Origin: Azospirillum canadense | Lineage (GTDB): Bacteria; Pseudomonadota; Alphaproteobacteria; Azospirillales; Azospirillaceae | DNA: 64,000 nucleotides | NCBI RefSeq assembly: GCF_025961225.1 | Contig: NZ_JAOQNG010000004.1 | Span: 465,001-529,000, forward strand | Direction: 5' to 3' | Part shown: piece after piece, positions 24,856 through 33,129 of the stretch | Layout: each line of letters starts with the position of its first letter | Position numbering within the stretch: position 1 is the first letter of the stretch | The notes under the pieces: model-generated | Told to the model about the DNA's origin: nothing | Seen by the model: the letters and a program-made list of their open reading frames with translations, nothing else | The model's database searches: none | Program-made: the position numbers and the translations under genes

Positions 24856-25980
24856 ATGAACGAGACGACGGGTAAGCAGGGACTGTCTGGGAACAAGGGC
24901 AATCATGGCGTCAGCCGGCGCGCCGTGCTGGCGGGGGCGGGCACGGTGGCCGCGGTGGCGGCGATCGGCTTCCCGAACATCGTCCGCGCCCAGTCGAAGA
25001 CGCTGAAGGTCGGCGTCTATGGCGGCTATTTCAAAGAGTCGTTCGAAAAGCACATCTTCCCGGATTTCAGCAAGGCGTCCGGCATCACGGTGGAGCCGGT
25101 GGCCGAACCGACGGGCGAGGCTTGGCTGGTCCAGTTGGAGCAGGCGGCCCGCGCGCGCCAGGCCCCGGCCGACGTCTCCATGATGTCGCAGGTCGCCATG
25201 CTGAAGGGCATGTCGGCGGAGCTGTGGGCCCCCTACGACATGTCCAAGCTGCCGAACGCGGCGAAGGTCATGCCGCACCTGATCAACAAGTATCCGGACG
25301 GCAAGGTCAGCGGCATCGGCGCGGTGTCCTGGTACATCACGCTGGTCACCAACACCAAGGCCTACCCGCAGGCCCCGGACAGCTGGGCCGCGCTGTGGGA
25401 TCCGGCGAACAAGGACAAGCTCGGCCTGCTGGCTCTGGTCAGCAACAGCTTCCTGCTGGAGGTCACGGCCGCGACCTTCTTCGGCGGCACCAAGCACCTG
25501 GACACGGAGCAGGGCCAGCTCGACTGCTTCAAGAAGCTGGCGGAGCTGAAGAACAACGTGAAGCTCTGGTACCGCGACGAAGCGCAGTTCGAAGCCGCGC
25601 TGAAGTCCGGCGAGATCCCCATGGGCCAGTATTACCACGACGTCACCGGCCTCGCCGCCGCCGACGGCAACCCGGTGCGCTCCACCTTCCCGAAGGAAGG
25701 CGGCATCAACGACAGCGGCAGCTGGGCGATCTCCCGCGCCTCCAAGGCCGGCGATCTGGCGCACGTCTTCGTGGACTACATGTGCCAGCCCCAGGTCCAG
25801 GCCCTGCTGTCGCGCAAGGTCGGCACCGCCCCGACCATCGACCGCAAGCTGACCGACCTGACGGACAAGGAGTTCGCGGCGGTGTCCTCCGACATCCCGC
25901 CGATCATCCCGCGCTACGACCTGTATCAGGCCAAGTCCGACTGGCTGAACCAGAAGTGGACCGAGATGATCGTGGGGTGA
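24856..25980 (+). CDS. Polyamine-type ABC transporter substrate-binding protein, Tat signal
   Basis: The 374-residue protein starts with a twin-arginine signal (GVSRRAVLAGAGTVAAVAA) ending near VRAQS, so the mature protein begins at about residue 46. The rest has the PotD/PotF-like two-lobe pattern: LKVGVYGGYFKESFEKHIFPDFSKASGI in shorter parts, WYITLVTNTKAY, and PDSWAALWDP. It binds its ligand in the periplasm and hands it to the permeases encoded downstream. The ATG at 24856 follows AAGGAAAGG. The ureohydrolase and amidohydrolase in the same operon suggest a guanidino or polyamine ligand. A palindromic repeat separates it from the ATPase gene. Confidence 0.88.
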   Translation: MNETTGKQGLSGNKGNHGVSRRAVLAGAGTVAAVAAIGFPNIVRAQSKTLKVGVYGGYFKESFEKHIFPDFSKASGITVEPVAEPTGEAWLVQLEQAARARQAPADVSMMSQVAMLKGMSAELWAPYDMSKLPNAAKVMPHLINKYPDGKVSGIGAVSWYITLVTNTKAYPQAPDSWAALWDPANKDKLGLLALVSNSFLLEVTAATFFGGTKHLDTEQGQLDCFKKLAELKNNVKLWYRDEAQFEAALKSGEIPMGQYYHDVTGLAAADGNPVRSTFPKEGGINDSGSWAISRASKAGDLAHVFVDYMCQPQVQALLSRKVGTAPTIDRKLTDLTDKEFAAVSSDIPPIIPRYDLYQAKSDWLNQKWTEMIVG

Positions 25981-25986
25981 TGTAGA

Positions 25987-26118
25987 GCCCTTCTCCCCCC
26001 TGGGGAGAAGGGTTTGGGATGAGGGGGCGGCCGCAGGCCGGAAACGCTGGCTCATTGCAGTGCTTGGACGCCCTTCGGGCGCCCCCTCACCCTAACCCTC
26101 TCCCCAGAGGGGAGAGGG
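25987..26118. repeat. Full dispersed palindromic repeat, copy 2
   Basis: About 132 bases: an end hairpin CCCTTCTCCCC/GGGGAGAAGGG, a GC-rich arm GGGGGCGGCCGCAGGCC, the conserved centre CTCATTGCAGTGCTTGGACG, a second arm CGCCCTTCGGGCGCC, and an end hairpin CCCTCTCCCCAGAGGGGAGAGGG. It starts six bases after the binding-protein stop and ends 42 bases before the ATPase start, so it lies inside an operon. It could protect the 3' end of the upstream message. Confidence 0.88.
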
Positions 26119-26160
26119 AACGACGTCCCGCAAATTCAAAGACACACAAAAAGCCCGCCC

Positions 26161-27222
26161 ATGTCCGCACTTGTCCTCGACGGTCTCACCAAGCGTTACG
26201 GTTCCGTGGTCGCGGTGCACGGCGCCAGCTTACGGATTCCGCACGGCCAGTTCGTCTGCCTGCTCGGCCCGTCGGGCTGTGGGAAGACGACGCTGCTGCG
26301 CATGATCGCGGGGCTGGAGGATCCCTCCGGCGGCCGGCTGGTCATTGACGACAAGGACATCACCGAGGCGCCCGCCCATTTGCGGGAGTTCGGCATGGTG
26401 TTCCAGTCGCTGGCCCTGTTCCCGCACCTGACCGCGGGCGAGAACATCGCCTATCCGCTGCGCATCCGCGGCGCCAACAAGGCCGAGCAGCGCAAGCGTG
26501 CTGAAGAACTGCTGGAGCTGGTGCGCCTGCCCGGCGTGGCCGACCGGCCGGTGTCGAAGCTGTCCGGCGGCCAGCGCCAGCGCGTCGCCATCGCCCGCGC
26601 GCTCGCCCTGAAGCCCAAGCTGTTCCTGCTGGACGAGCCGCTGTCGGCGCTCGACGCCAAGCTGCGCGAGGCCATGCAAATCGAGTTGAAGCAGCTTCAG
26701 CAGCGGCTCGGCATCACAACCATCGTCGTGACCCACGACCAGCGGGAGGCCATGACCATGGCCGACCTCGTGGTGGTCATGTCGCAGGGCCGCATCCACC
26801 AGGCTGCCCCGCCGATGGAGGTCTACCGCCAGCCGGCCGACGCCTTCGTCGCCGACTTCATCGGCCTGACCAACCTGCTGGACGGAGAAGTGACGGCGCC
26901 GGGTGCTGTCGCGGTGCCCGGCGGGCAGCTGCACCTGCCGAACCTGCCGCCGTCCGGCCGCGTGTTGCTGTCGGTGCGGCCGGAGGAGGTGATCGTCCAT
27001 CCCGCGGGCAATGACGGCCCGAACCGCCTGACCGGCCGGCTGTCTTTCATGCGTGACCTCGGCGCCAGCGTGGAGTTCCGCATCGACGTGGCCGGGCGGG
27101 AGATTGTCGCCGTGTCGCGCCCGCAGGACCGACCGCCGGTGGAGCCCGGCGGCCCGCTGTCGGTGGAGTTCCCGCCGGCCGCCTGCGTCGTCCTTCCCCC
27201 CATGGGTGAGAGGCCGCAATGA
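26161..27222 (+). CDS. Polyamine-type ABC transporter ATP-binding protein
   Basis: The 353-residue protein energises the importer. Walker A GPSGCGKTTL, Q-loop VFQSLALFPHL, signature LSGGQRQRV, Walker B LFLLDEPLSALD and the H-loop VTHDQREAM are all present. After about residue 240 a TOBE domain follows (LSVRPEEVIVHP). This is the PotA/PotG layout. The ribosome-binding site is poor. The stop overlaps the next start by four bases (ATGA), showing translational coupling with the first permease. Confidence 0.92.
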   Translation: MSALVLDGLTKRYGSVVAVHGASLRIPHGQFVCLLGPSGCGKTTLLRMIAGLEDPSGGRLVIDDKDITEAPAHLREFGMVFQSLALFPHLTAGENIAYPLRIRGANKAEQRKRAEELLELVRLPGVADRPVSKLSGGQRQRVAIARALALKPKLFLLDEPLSALDAKLREAMQIELKQLQQRLGITTIVVTHDQREAMTMADLVVVMSQGRIHQAAPPMEVYRQPADAFVADFIGLTNLLDGEVTAPGAVAVPGGQLHLPNLPPSGRVLLSVRPEEVIVHPAGNDGPNRLTGRLSFMRDLGASVEFRIDVAGREIVAVSRPQDRPPVEPGGPLSVEFPPAACVVLPPMGERPQ

Positions 27223-28073
27223 TCCGCCGCGCCCCCCGCACCCTGGCCGAGCATTCGCCGATCCTGTTCCCGGCGTTGATGCTCGTCGTCTTCTTCGTCA
27301 TCCCCTTCAGCCTGATGATCGCGGTCAGCGTCTTCCGGCGCGTGCCGGGCGGCTTCTACGAGCCGGATTTCGTGTTTTCGAACTACGAACGGTTCCTGAC
27401 CACCTTCTTCGGCGGGGTGATGTCCTTCTCGCTGGGGCTGGCGGCGCTGGTCGCGGCGATGTCCGTGGGCATCGCCTTTCCCTTCACCTACCGGCTGGTG
27501 CGGCTGCCGCGGGTGAACCAGATCCGCTGGCTGGTCTTCCTGCTGTCGATCCTGTCGCTGTCGGAAGTCATCATCGGCTTCGCCTGGTCGACGCTGCTGT
27601 CGCGCACCGCCGGCATCACCAACCTGTTCGTGGCGCTGGGGCTGATGAGCGAGCCGATGGCGCTCAGCCCCAGCTTCGGCGCGCTGCTGGCGGGGCTGGT
27701 CTACCAGGCCTTCCCCTACACGGTGCTGGTGCTCTACCCCTCGCTCGCCCGCTTCGACCCGAACCTGGTGGAGGCGGCGCGCACCCTCGGCGCCTCGCCG
27801 CTGAAGTCCTTCCTGACCGTGGTCGTGCCGGGGCAGCGCAACACCATCGTCGCCACGACGATCATGGTCTTCGTCTTCGCGCTCGGCTCCTACCTGCTGC
27901 CGCAGCTGCTGGGCAAGCCACAGCACTGGACCCTGTCGGTGCTGATCACCGACCAGGCGATCTATCAGGCCAACATGCCCTTTGCGGCGGCCATGGCGGT
28001 GTTCCTGGTGCTGGTCAGCCTTGCGCTCGTCGGCTTGGCCCTGCTCGCCGGCCGGAAAGAGGAGGCGGCGTGA
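27219..28073 (+). CDS. Polyamine-type ABC transporter permease 1
   Basis: The 284-residue membrane protein has six hydrophobic segments and the EAA loop (VEAARTLGASPLKSFLTVVVP) that docks onto the ATPase, as in PotB/PotH. Its N-terminus ARTLAEHSPILFPALMLVVFF leads straight into the first helix. It starts within the ATPase stop (four-base overlap) and its own stop overlaps the next permease start by one base (TGATG), so the genes are translated as a coupled set. Confidence 0.9.
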   Translation: MIRRAPRTLAEHSPILFPALMLVVFFVIPFSLMIAVSVFRRVPGGFYEPDFVFSNYERFLTTFFGGVMSFSLGLAALVAAMSVGIAFPFTYRLVRLPRVNQIRWLVFLLSILSLSEVIIGFAWSTLLSRTAGITNLFVALGLMSEPMALSPSFGALLAGLVYQAFPYTVLVLYPSLARFDPNLVEAARTLGASPLKSFLTVVVPGQRNTIVATTIMVFVFALGSYLLPQLLGKPQHWTLSVLITDQAIYQANMPFAAAMAVFLVLVSLALVGLALLAGRKEEAA

Positions 28074-28873
28074 TGCTGGCACGCAAGTTGAGCACGGTTC
28101 TCGCCTCCCTGATCGCGCTGGTGCTCGCCGCACCGATCATGGTGGTGGCCGGCGTCTCCGTGAACGCCAAGAAGTCGCTGACCTTCCCGCCGCAGGGCTT
28201 CTCGCTGTCCTGGTACGCGGAGGTGTTCACCGATCCGGGCTGGCGCGACGCGCTGATCGCCAGCCTCGTGGTGGCGACGCTGTCGGCGGCGCTGGCGGTG
28301 CTGATCGCCTTCCCGCTGGCGTGGTTCCTGTGGCGCTGGCGCGCCCCCTGGGCGCGGGCGTTCGAGGTGCTGGGCATGACGCCCTTCATCCTGCCGCCGG
28401 TCATCACCGCGCTGGGCTTTCTCAGCTTCTGGGCGGCGGTCGGCGAGTACGGCGCGCCCTGGACCGTGGTGGTCAGCCACGCGGTGTTCTTCGTGACACT
28501 GCCGCTGGTCACCCTGTCGCTGGGCTTCGGCGCGGTGGATCGCAGCTATGTGGAGGCGGCGGCGACCATGGGGGCGGACGACCGGACGGTGCTGCGCACC
28601 GTGGTGATGCCGCTGGTGCGGCCCTACGTCATCTCCGGCTTCGCCTTCGCCTTCGTGCTGTCGCTGAACGAGTACATCGTCGCCTACATGGTGGTCGGCT
28701 TCACGCTGGAGACGCTGCCCATCAAGATCTTCAACGCGCTCCGTTACGGCTACACGCCGACCATGGCGGCCGTGACGGTGCTGTTCGTGTCGCTGACCGC
28801 CCTGGTCTTCGGGCTGATCGCCTGGTTCGGCGACCTGCCGCGCCTGCTCGGCGCCTGGGCCAAGAGCGACTGA
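28073..28873 (+). CDS. Polyamine-type ABC transporter permease 2
   Basis: The 266-residue protein is the second membrane subunit, PotC/PotI-like. It has six hydrophobic segments and an EAA loop (VEAAATMGADDRTVLRTVVMP). The ATG at 28073 shares one base with the upstream TGA, and a GGAGG site lies in the upstream gene's last codons. The ureohydrolase gene begins 24 bases after its stop, so uptake and breakdown are encoded together. Confidence 0.9.
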   Translation: MLARKLSTVLASLIALVLAAPIMVVAGVSVNAKKSLTFPPQGFSLSWYAEVFTDPGWRDALIASLVVATLSAALAVLIAFPLAWFLWRWRAPWARAFEVLGMTPFILPPVITALGFLSFWAAVGEYGAPWTVVVSHAVFFVTLPLVTLSLGFGAVDRSYVEAAATMGADDRTVLRTVVMPLVRPYVISGFAFAFVLSLNEYIVAYMVVGFTLETLPIKIFNALRYGYTPTMAAVTVLFVSLTALVFGLIAWFGDLPRLLGAWAKSD

Positions 28874-28897
28874 CCCATTCCCACAGAGATTTGATCC

Positions 28898-29947
28898 ATG
28901 ATCGACCCCAAGAAGCTTGACCATCTGCGCAGCAAGTACAGCGGCTCCGGCGGCGACGACTTCCACGATCCGGAGTTCAAGCGCGTGGCCGCGCTGCAAT
29001 TCTCCGGCGGCAAGCGGGTGCAGCCCTTCTCCGGCGTCTCCACGCTGCTCGACGCGCCATACCGGCCGGATGCGCCAGACCTCGCCGCTTTCGGCGGGCT
29101 GGACATCGCGCTGGTCGGCGTGCCGATGGACCTGGGCGTCACCAACCGGGCCGGCGCGCGCCTCGGGCCCCGCGCCGTGCGCGCCATCGAGCGCATCGGC
29201 CCCTACGAGCATGTCCTGCGCATGGTACCGTCCGCCGCCTGCACGCTGGCCGACGTGGGCGATGTGCCGCTCAGCAGCCGCTTCAACCTGGAGACCTGCC
29301 ACGCCGACATCCAGGCCTTCTACCACAAGGTCATGGATGCGGGCGTCGTGCCCTTGTCGGTCGGCGGCGACCATTCCATCACCTACTCGATCCTGAAGGC
29401 GCTGGGCCGCGGGCGGCCGGTCGGCATGGTGCATTTCGACGCCCATTGCGACACCGGCGGCGCCTATGAGGGCTCCAAGTTCCACCACGGCGGTCCGTTC
29501 CGCCAAGCGGTGCTGGACGGCGTGCTGGATCCGGAGCGCACGGTGCAGATCGGCATCCGCGGCAGCACCGAGTATCTGTGGGAGTTCTCCTACGAGAGCG
29601 GCATGACCGTCATCCACGCGGAGGACATTCCCAAGCGCGGCATCGAGGACGTGATCGCGACCGCGCGCAAGGTGGTCGGCGATGGGCCGGTCTACGTCTC
29701 CTTCGACGTGGACTGCCTGGACCCGGTCTACGCCCCCGGCACCGGCACGCCGGAGGTGGGCGGCGTCACGACGCGGGAGGCGCTGGCCATCCTGCGCGGT
29801 CTGAGCGGCATCGACGTCATCGGCGGCGACGTGGTGGAGGTGGCGCCGCAGTACGACGCGACGACCAACACCGCCCAGGCCGGCGCGCAGATGCTGTTCG
29901 AGATCCTCTGCCTGTCGGTCGGCGCGCTCGCCCGGCGGAAGGGGTAA
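28898..29947 (+). CDS. speB: Agmatinase-family ureohydrolase
   Basis: The 349-residue enzyme is predicted to hydrolyse a guanidino compound to urea and an amine. The binuclear manganese-site motifs are complete: VGGDHSITY, HFDAHCDTGG and SFDVDCLDP. SpeB of E. coli is about 306 residues, so this protein has a ~40-residue N-terminal extension (LDHLRSKYSGSGGDDFHDP) seen in guanidinobutyrase and guanidinopropionase relatives. Agmatine, 4-guanidinobutyrate or guanidinopropionate are all possible substrates. The position behind a polyamine-type importer and before a carbon-nitrogen hydrolase supports catabolism of an imported guanidino compound. Sure of the superfamily, unsure of the substrate and so of the symbol. 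Confidence 0.85.
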   Translation: MIDPKKLDHLRSKYSGSGGDDFHDPEFKRVAALQFSGGKRVQPFSGVSTLLDAPYRPDAPDLAAFGGLDIALVGVPMDLGVTNRAGARLGPRAVRAIERIGPYEHVLRMVPSAACTLADVGDVPLSSRFNLETCHADIQAFYHKVMDAGVVPLSVGGDHSITYSILKALGRGRPVGMVHFDAHCDTGGAYEGSKFHHGGPFRQAVLDGVLDPERTVQIGIRGSTEYLWEFSYESGMTVIHAEDIPKRGIEDVIATARKVVGDGPVYVSFDVDCLDPVYAPGTGTPEVGGVTTREALAILRGLSGIDVIGGDVVEVAPQYDATTNTAQAGAQMLFEILCLSVGALARRKG

Positions 29948-29953
29948 GGGGCG

Positions 29954-30748
29954 ATGCGGCTGGCCCTGTTCCAGGCGGACGCGGAGCCCGGCGCCCCGGA
30001 CCGCAACCTCGACCGGCTGGAGCGAGCGGCCGGGGATGTGGCGAAGCGGGGCGCCCAGCTGCTGGTCGGCCCGGAGATGGGGCTGACCGGCTACAACCTC
30101 GGGCCGGAGGCGGTGCGCGCGCTGGCCGAGCCGCCGGACGGCGCGATGGCGCAGCGGGTGGCGGGCATCGCCCGCCGCCTCGGCCTCGGCATCCTCTACG
30201 GCTATCCGGAGTTGGGCGAGGGCGGGGCGGTCTACAACGCCGCCCAGTTGATCGGGCCGAACGGGGCGCGGCTGATCAACCACCGCAAGGCGCACCTCTA
30301 CGGCGACCTCGACCGCGGCTCCTTCACGCCGGGCACGGACAGCTTCGCCGTGGCGGAGGTCGGCGGGATCCGGGTCGGCGTGATGATCTGCTACGACGTG
30401 GAGTTCCCGGAACTCGTGCGGCGCCACGCGCTGGCCGGGGTGGACGCGCTGCTGGTGCCGACCGCGCTGATGCACCCCTACACCATCGTCGCCAACGGCG
30501 TCGTCCCGACCCGCGCCTTCGAGAACGGGATCTTCGTCGCCTACGCCAACCGCTGCGGGCGGGAGGGCGTCCTGCACTATTGCGGGCTCAGCACCGTCGC
30601 CGGCCCGGACGGATCGGTGCTGTCGCGGGCCGGGGAGGGGGAGGAGATCCTGGTCGTGGACATCGACCCGGCGCTGCGCGCGGTCGCGACGCATCTTGCC
30701 GATCGGCGACCGGATCTGTACGGAACGCCCTCCCCGCCGCTATGGTAG
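29954..30748 (+). CDS. Carbon-nitrogen hydrolase (nitrilase superfamily amidase)
   Basis: The 264-residue protein has the full Glu-Lys-Cys triad: Glu41 in GPEMGLTGYN, Lys111 in NHRKAHLYGD and Cys145 in MICYDVEFPE. Superfamily members hydrolyse amides or N-carbamoyl amines. Six bases after the ureohydrolase, it may act on an amide in the same pathway. In some bacteria 4-guanidinobutyramide from arginine oxidation is hydrolysed by such an enzyme before guanidinobutyrase acts. N-carbamoylputrescine amidase or omega-amidase are alternatives. Confidence 0.85.
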   Translation: MRLALFQADAEPGAPDRNLDRLERAAGDVAKRGAQLLVGPEMGLTGYNLGPEAVRALAEPPDGAMAQRVAGIARRLGLGILYGYPELGEGGAVYNAAQLIGPNGARLINHRKAHLYGDLDRGSFTPGTDSFAVAEVGGIRVGVMICYDVEFPELVRRHALAGVDALLVPTALMHPYTIVANGVVPTRAFENGIFVAYANRCGREGVLHYCGLSTVAGPDGSVLSRAGEGEEILVVDIDPALRAVATHLADRRPDLYGTPSPPLW

Positions 30749-30796
30749 CGCCCCCGTCCAACGAGACGGGGTAGGGAACACGAGGGAACAAGAGAC

Positions 30797-32038
30797 ATGC
30801 CGGTCACCATCGACGACATCCGCGCCGCGGCCGCGCGCATTTCCGGCCGGGTCGGCCGCACGCCGTTCCTGAAGTCGGAAACGCTGTCGGCGATCACCGG
30901 CGCCGAGGTCTGGGTCAAGCTGGAGAACCTTCAGTTCACCGCCTCCTTCAAGGAGCGCGGCGCGGCCAACCGCTTGCTCCTGCTGTCGGAGGTGGAGCGG
31001 GCGGCCGGCGTGATCGCCATGTCGGCCGGCAACCACGCCCAGGCCGTGGCCTACCACGCGAAGAAGCTGGGCATCGCCGCGACCATCGTCATGCCGCGCT
31101 TCACCCCCTTCGTGAAGGTGAAGCGCACGCGCTATCACGGCGCCACGGTCATCCTGGAAGGCGACACGCTGGCGGAGGCCGCGGCCTTCGCCCATGAACT
31201 CGCCAAGCGGGAGGGGCTGGTCTTCGTCCATCCCTACGACGACGACGCGGTGATTGCCGGCCAGGGCACCGCGATCCTGGAGATGCTGGAGGAGATGCCG
31301 GAGCTTGATTGCCTGGCCATCCCCGTCGGCGGCGGCGGGCTGGCGGCCGGGGCTGCGGTGGCGGCGCGGACGCTCTGCCCGAACCTGGAGGTGATCGGGG
31401 TGGAGGTGGAGACCTACCCGGCGGCGGCCCAGCGGCTCGCCGGTCAGCCGGTCAAGGTCGGCGGCCCGACCGTGGCGGAGGGCATCGCCGTGCGCGACGT
31501 CGGCGACCGCCCCATGGACATTCTGAAGCAGCACGGCTGCGACGTGGTGCTGGTGCCCGAGGTGACCATCGAGCGCGCCATCGCCATGCTGATCGAGGTG
31601 GAAAAGACCGTGTCGGAGGGGGCGGGCGCCGCCGGCCTCGCCGCCCTGCTGTTCCATCCCGAGCGGTTCCGCGGCAAGCGCGTCGGGCTGATGGTGTCGG
31701 GCGGCAACATCGACACGCGCACGCTCGCCAACGTGCTAATGCGCGGCTTCGCCCGCGATGGGCGCCTGCTGAACCTGGAAGTGGACATCGCCGACCAGCC
31801 CGGCGCGCTGGCCCAGGTGACGCGCATCGTCGCGGAATGCGGCGGTAACATCGTGGAGGTCCAGCACCAGCGCCTGTTCGGCGCCTTCTCCGTCAAGTCC
31901 GCGGAGGTCGAACTGCTGATCGAGGTGGAGGACGAAGGGCACGGCGACCGCCTGATCGCCGCGCTTCAGCAGGCCAGCCTGCCCGTGCGCAAGGCCGCGG
32001 TGTCGGAAGCCACCCGGCCGATCCTGTCGGCGACGTAA
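30797..32038 (+). CDS. Threonine dehydratase (threonine ammonia-lyase) with ACT domain
   Basis: The 413-residue PLP enzyme deaminates threonine (and often serine) to 2-oxobutyrate (or pyruvate). The PLP lysine is Lys52 in TASFKERGAANR, and the phosphate loop is PVGGGGLAAG. A C-terminal ACT-like regulatory domain (about residues 330-405, LEVDIADQPGALAQVTRIV) is present once, so it is of the short type rather than the IlvA form with the larger regulatory domain. The ATG at 30797 follows GAGGGAACAAGAG. It lies 48 bases after the amidase and may belong to the operon, although the metabolic link is not evident. Confidence 0.88.
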   Translation: MPVTIDDIRAAAARISGRVGRTPFLKSETLSAITGAEVWVKLENLQFTASFKERGAANRLLLLSEVERAAGVIAMSAGNHAQAVAYHAKKLGIAATIVMPRFTPFVKVKRTRYHGATVILEGDTLAEAAAFAHELAKREGLVFVHPYDDDAVIAGQGTAILEMLEEMPELDCLAIPVGGGGLAAGAAVAARTLCPNLEVIGVEVETYPAAAQRLAGQPVKVGGPTVAEGIAVRDVGDRPMDILKQHGCDVVLVPEVTIERAIAMLIEVEKTVSEGAGAAGLAALLFHPERFRGKRVGLMVSGGNIDTRTLANVLMRGFARDGRLLNLEVDIADQPGALAQVTRIVAECGGNIVEVQHQRLFGAFSVKSAEVELLIEVEDEGHGDRLIAALQQASLPVRKAAVSEATRPILSAT

Positions 32039-32045
32039 AAGCCCG

Positions 32046-32897
32046 TCAGATGTGATACTCGGGCTCCGGCACCGTCTGGTCCATGGCGAGTGCCGGGATG
32101 GTATCGCGGCACCAGCCGACGATGCGGGCCGGGACGCCCACCACGGTGGCGCAGGGCGGCACGTCCTTCAGGACGACGCTGCCGGCGCCGACCTTGGCGC
32201 GGCTGCCGATCTCGATGTTGCCCAGGATCTTGGCGCCGGCCGACAACAGGACGCCGTCGCGCACCTTCGGGTGGCGGTCGCCGTGCTCCTTGCCGGTGCC
32301 GCCCAGCGTGACCTCCTGCAGGATCGACACATCGTTGCCGACCACGGCCGTCTCGCCGATCACCACGCCGGTGCCGTGGTCGATGAACACGCCGCGCCCG
32401 ACCGGCACGGCCGGGTGGATGTCCACCGCGAAGACCTCCGACACCCGGCTTTGCAGGAAATGGGCGAGGTCATGGCGGTCGTGCCGCCACAGCCAGTGGC
32501 CGACGCGGTGCCATTCCAGCGCGTGGAAGCCCTTGTAGTACAGGAAGGGCGTCAGGCAGGTGTCGGCCGCGGGGTCGCGCGTGCAGATGGCCTGAAGGTC
32601 CGCGCAGGCCTCGTCCACGATGCAGGGGGCGTCCTCCACCGCGCGGCGCACCATGTCGGCCAGCTGGTCGGCGGAGATGTAGGAATCGCCCAACTTGCGG
32701 GCGAGCAGGCTGCCGAGCGCGGAGGGGAAATCCCGGTGCAGGAGCACGGCCGTGTCGATGAAGGGGCGCAGCCACGGCTCCTTTGCCACCACCGCTTCCG
32801 CCTCCGCGCGCAGCATCGCCCACATCGCGTTGACGTTTTCGGAGATGGCGGACTCCAGGCATTCCGGGTGGTCCTGCGGAACGACGATGTGGTTCAT
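32046..32897 (-). CDS. cysE: Serine O-acetyltransferase
   Basis: The 283-residue enzyme makes O-acetylserine, the direct precursor of cysteine. It has the helical N-terminal half of CysE (DTCLTPFLYYKGFHALEWHRVGHWLW, in family order) and a left-handed beta-helix of hexapeptide repeats (GVFIDHGTGVVIGETAVVGNDVSI region). The active-site His residues in DIHPA and DHGTG, and the GGTGKEHGDRHPK loop, are conserved. The C-terminal tail is longer than usual and ends in DQTVPEPEYHI; a C-terminal Ile is what docks into cysteine synthase. It is convergent with the threonine dehydratase gene, only seven bases apart. Confidence 0.93.
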   Translation of the reverse strand: MNHIVVPQDHPECLESAISENVNAMWAMLRAEAEAVVAKEPWLRPFIDTAVLLHRDFPSALGSLLARKLGDSYISADQLADMVRRAVEDAPCIVDEACADLQAICTRDPAADTCLTPFLYYKGFHALEWHRVGHWLWRHDRHDLAHFLQSRVSEVFAVDIHPAVPVGRGVFIDHGTGVVIGETAVVGNDVSILQEVTLGGTGKEHGDRHPKVRDGVLLSAGAKILGNIEIGSRAKVGAGSVVLKDVPPCATVVGVPARIVGWCRDTIPALAMDQTVPEPEYHI

Positions 32898-33063
32898 GAC
32901 GCGGGTGCCCTGCGTTGAGCGGCCAAGTCGACCGCCCTATCAAACACGATCGTCGCGACCCTAGCACGCCGCCTGTGGGAATGGCAGCATCCCATGCGGG
33001 CCGGGTTGGGCATAACCGCAGTATGTACAAGAACAAAGCGTCCAATTGGCGCCAAAACGGAAC

Positions 33064-33094
33064 CGCCCGGCACCGGAAAATCCGGTGCCGGGCG
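33064..33094 (-). terminator. Hairpin terminator after the GH5 gene
   Basis: A perfect 14-bp stem (CGCCCGGCACCGGA with TCCGGTGCCGGGCG) around a 3-base loop begins 35 bases past the glucanase stop on the minus strand. A short T-rich run (GTTTTGG) follows some bases later. Confidence 0.7.
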
Positions 33095-33129
33095 ATCCGC
33101 TGACGCGAACGACGGAGAGAGGCCCGCGG

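Noticed and set aside
27965..30694. 909-codon minus-strand frame opposite permease, ureohydrolase and amidase genes
   Set aside because: Antisense shadow with low-complexity His/Arg/Gln composition; the plus-strand genes have complete catalytic motifs.
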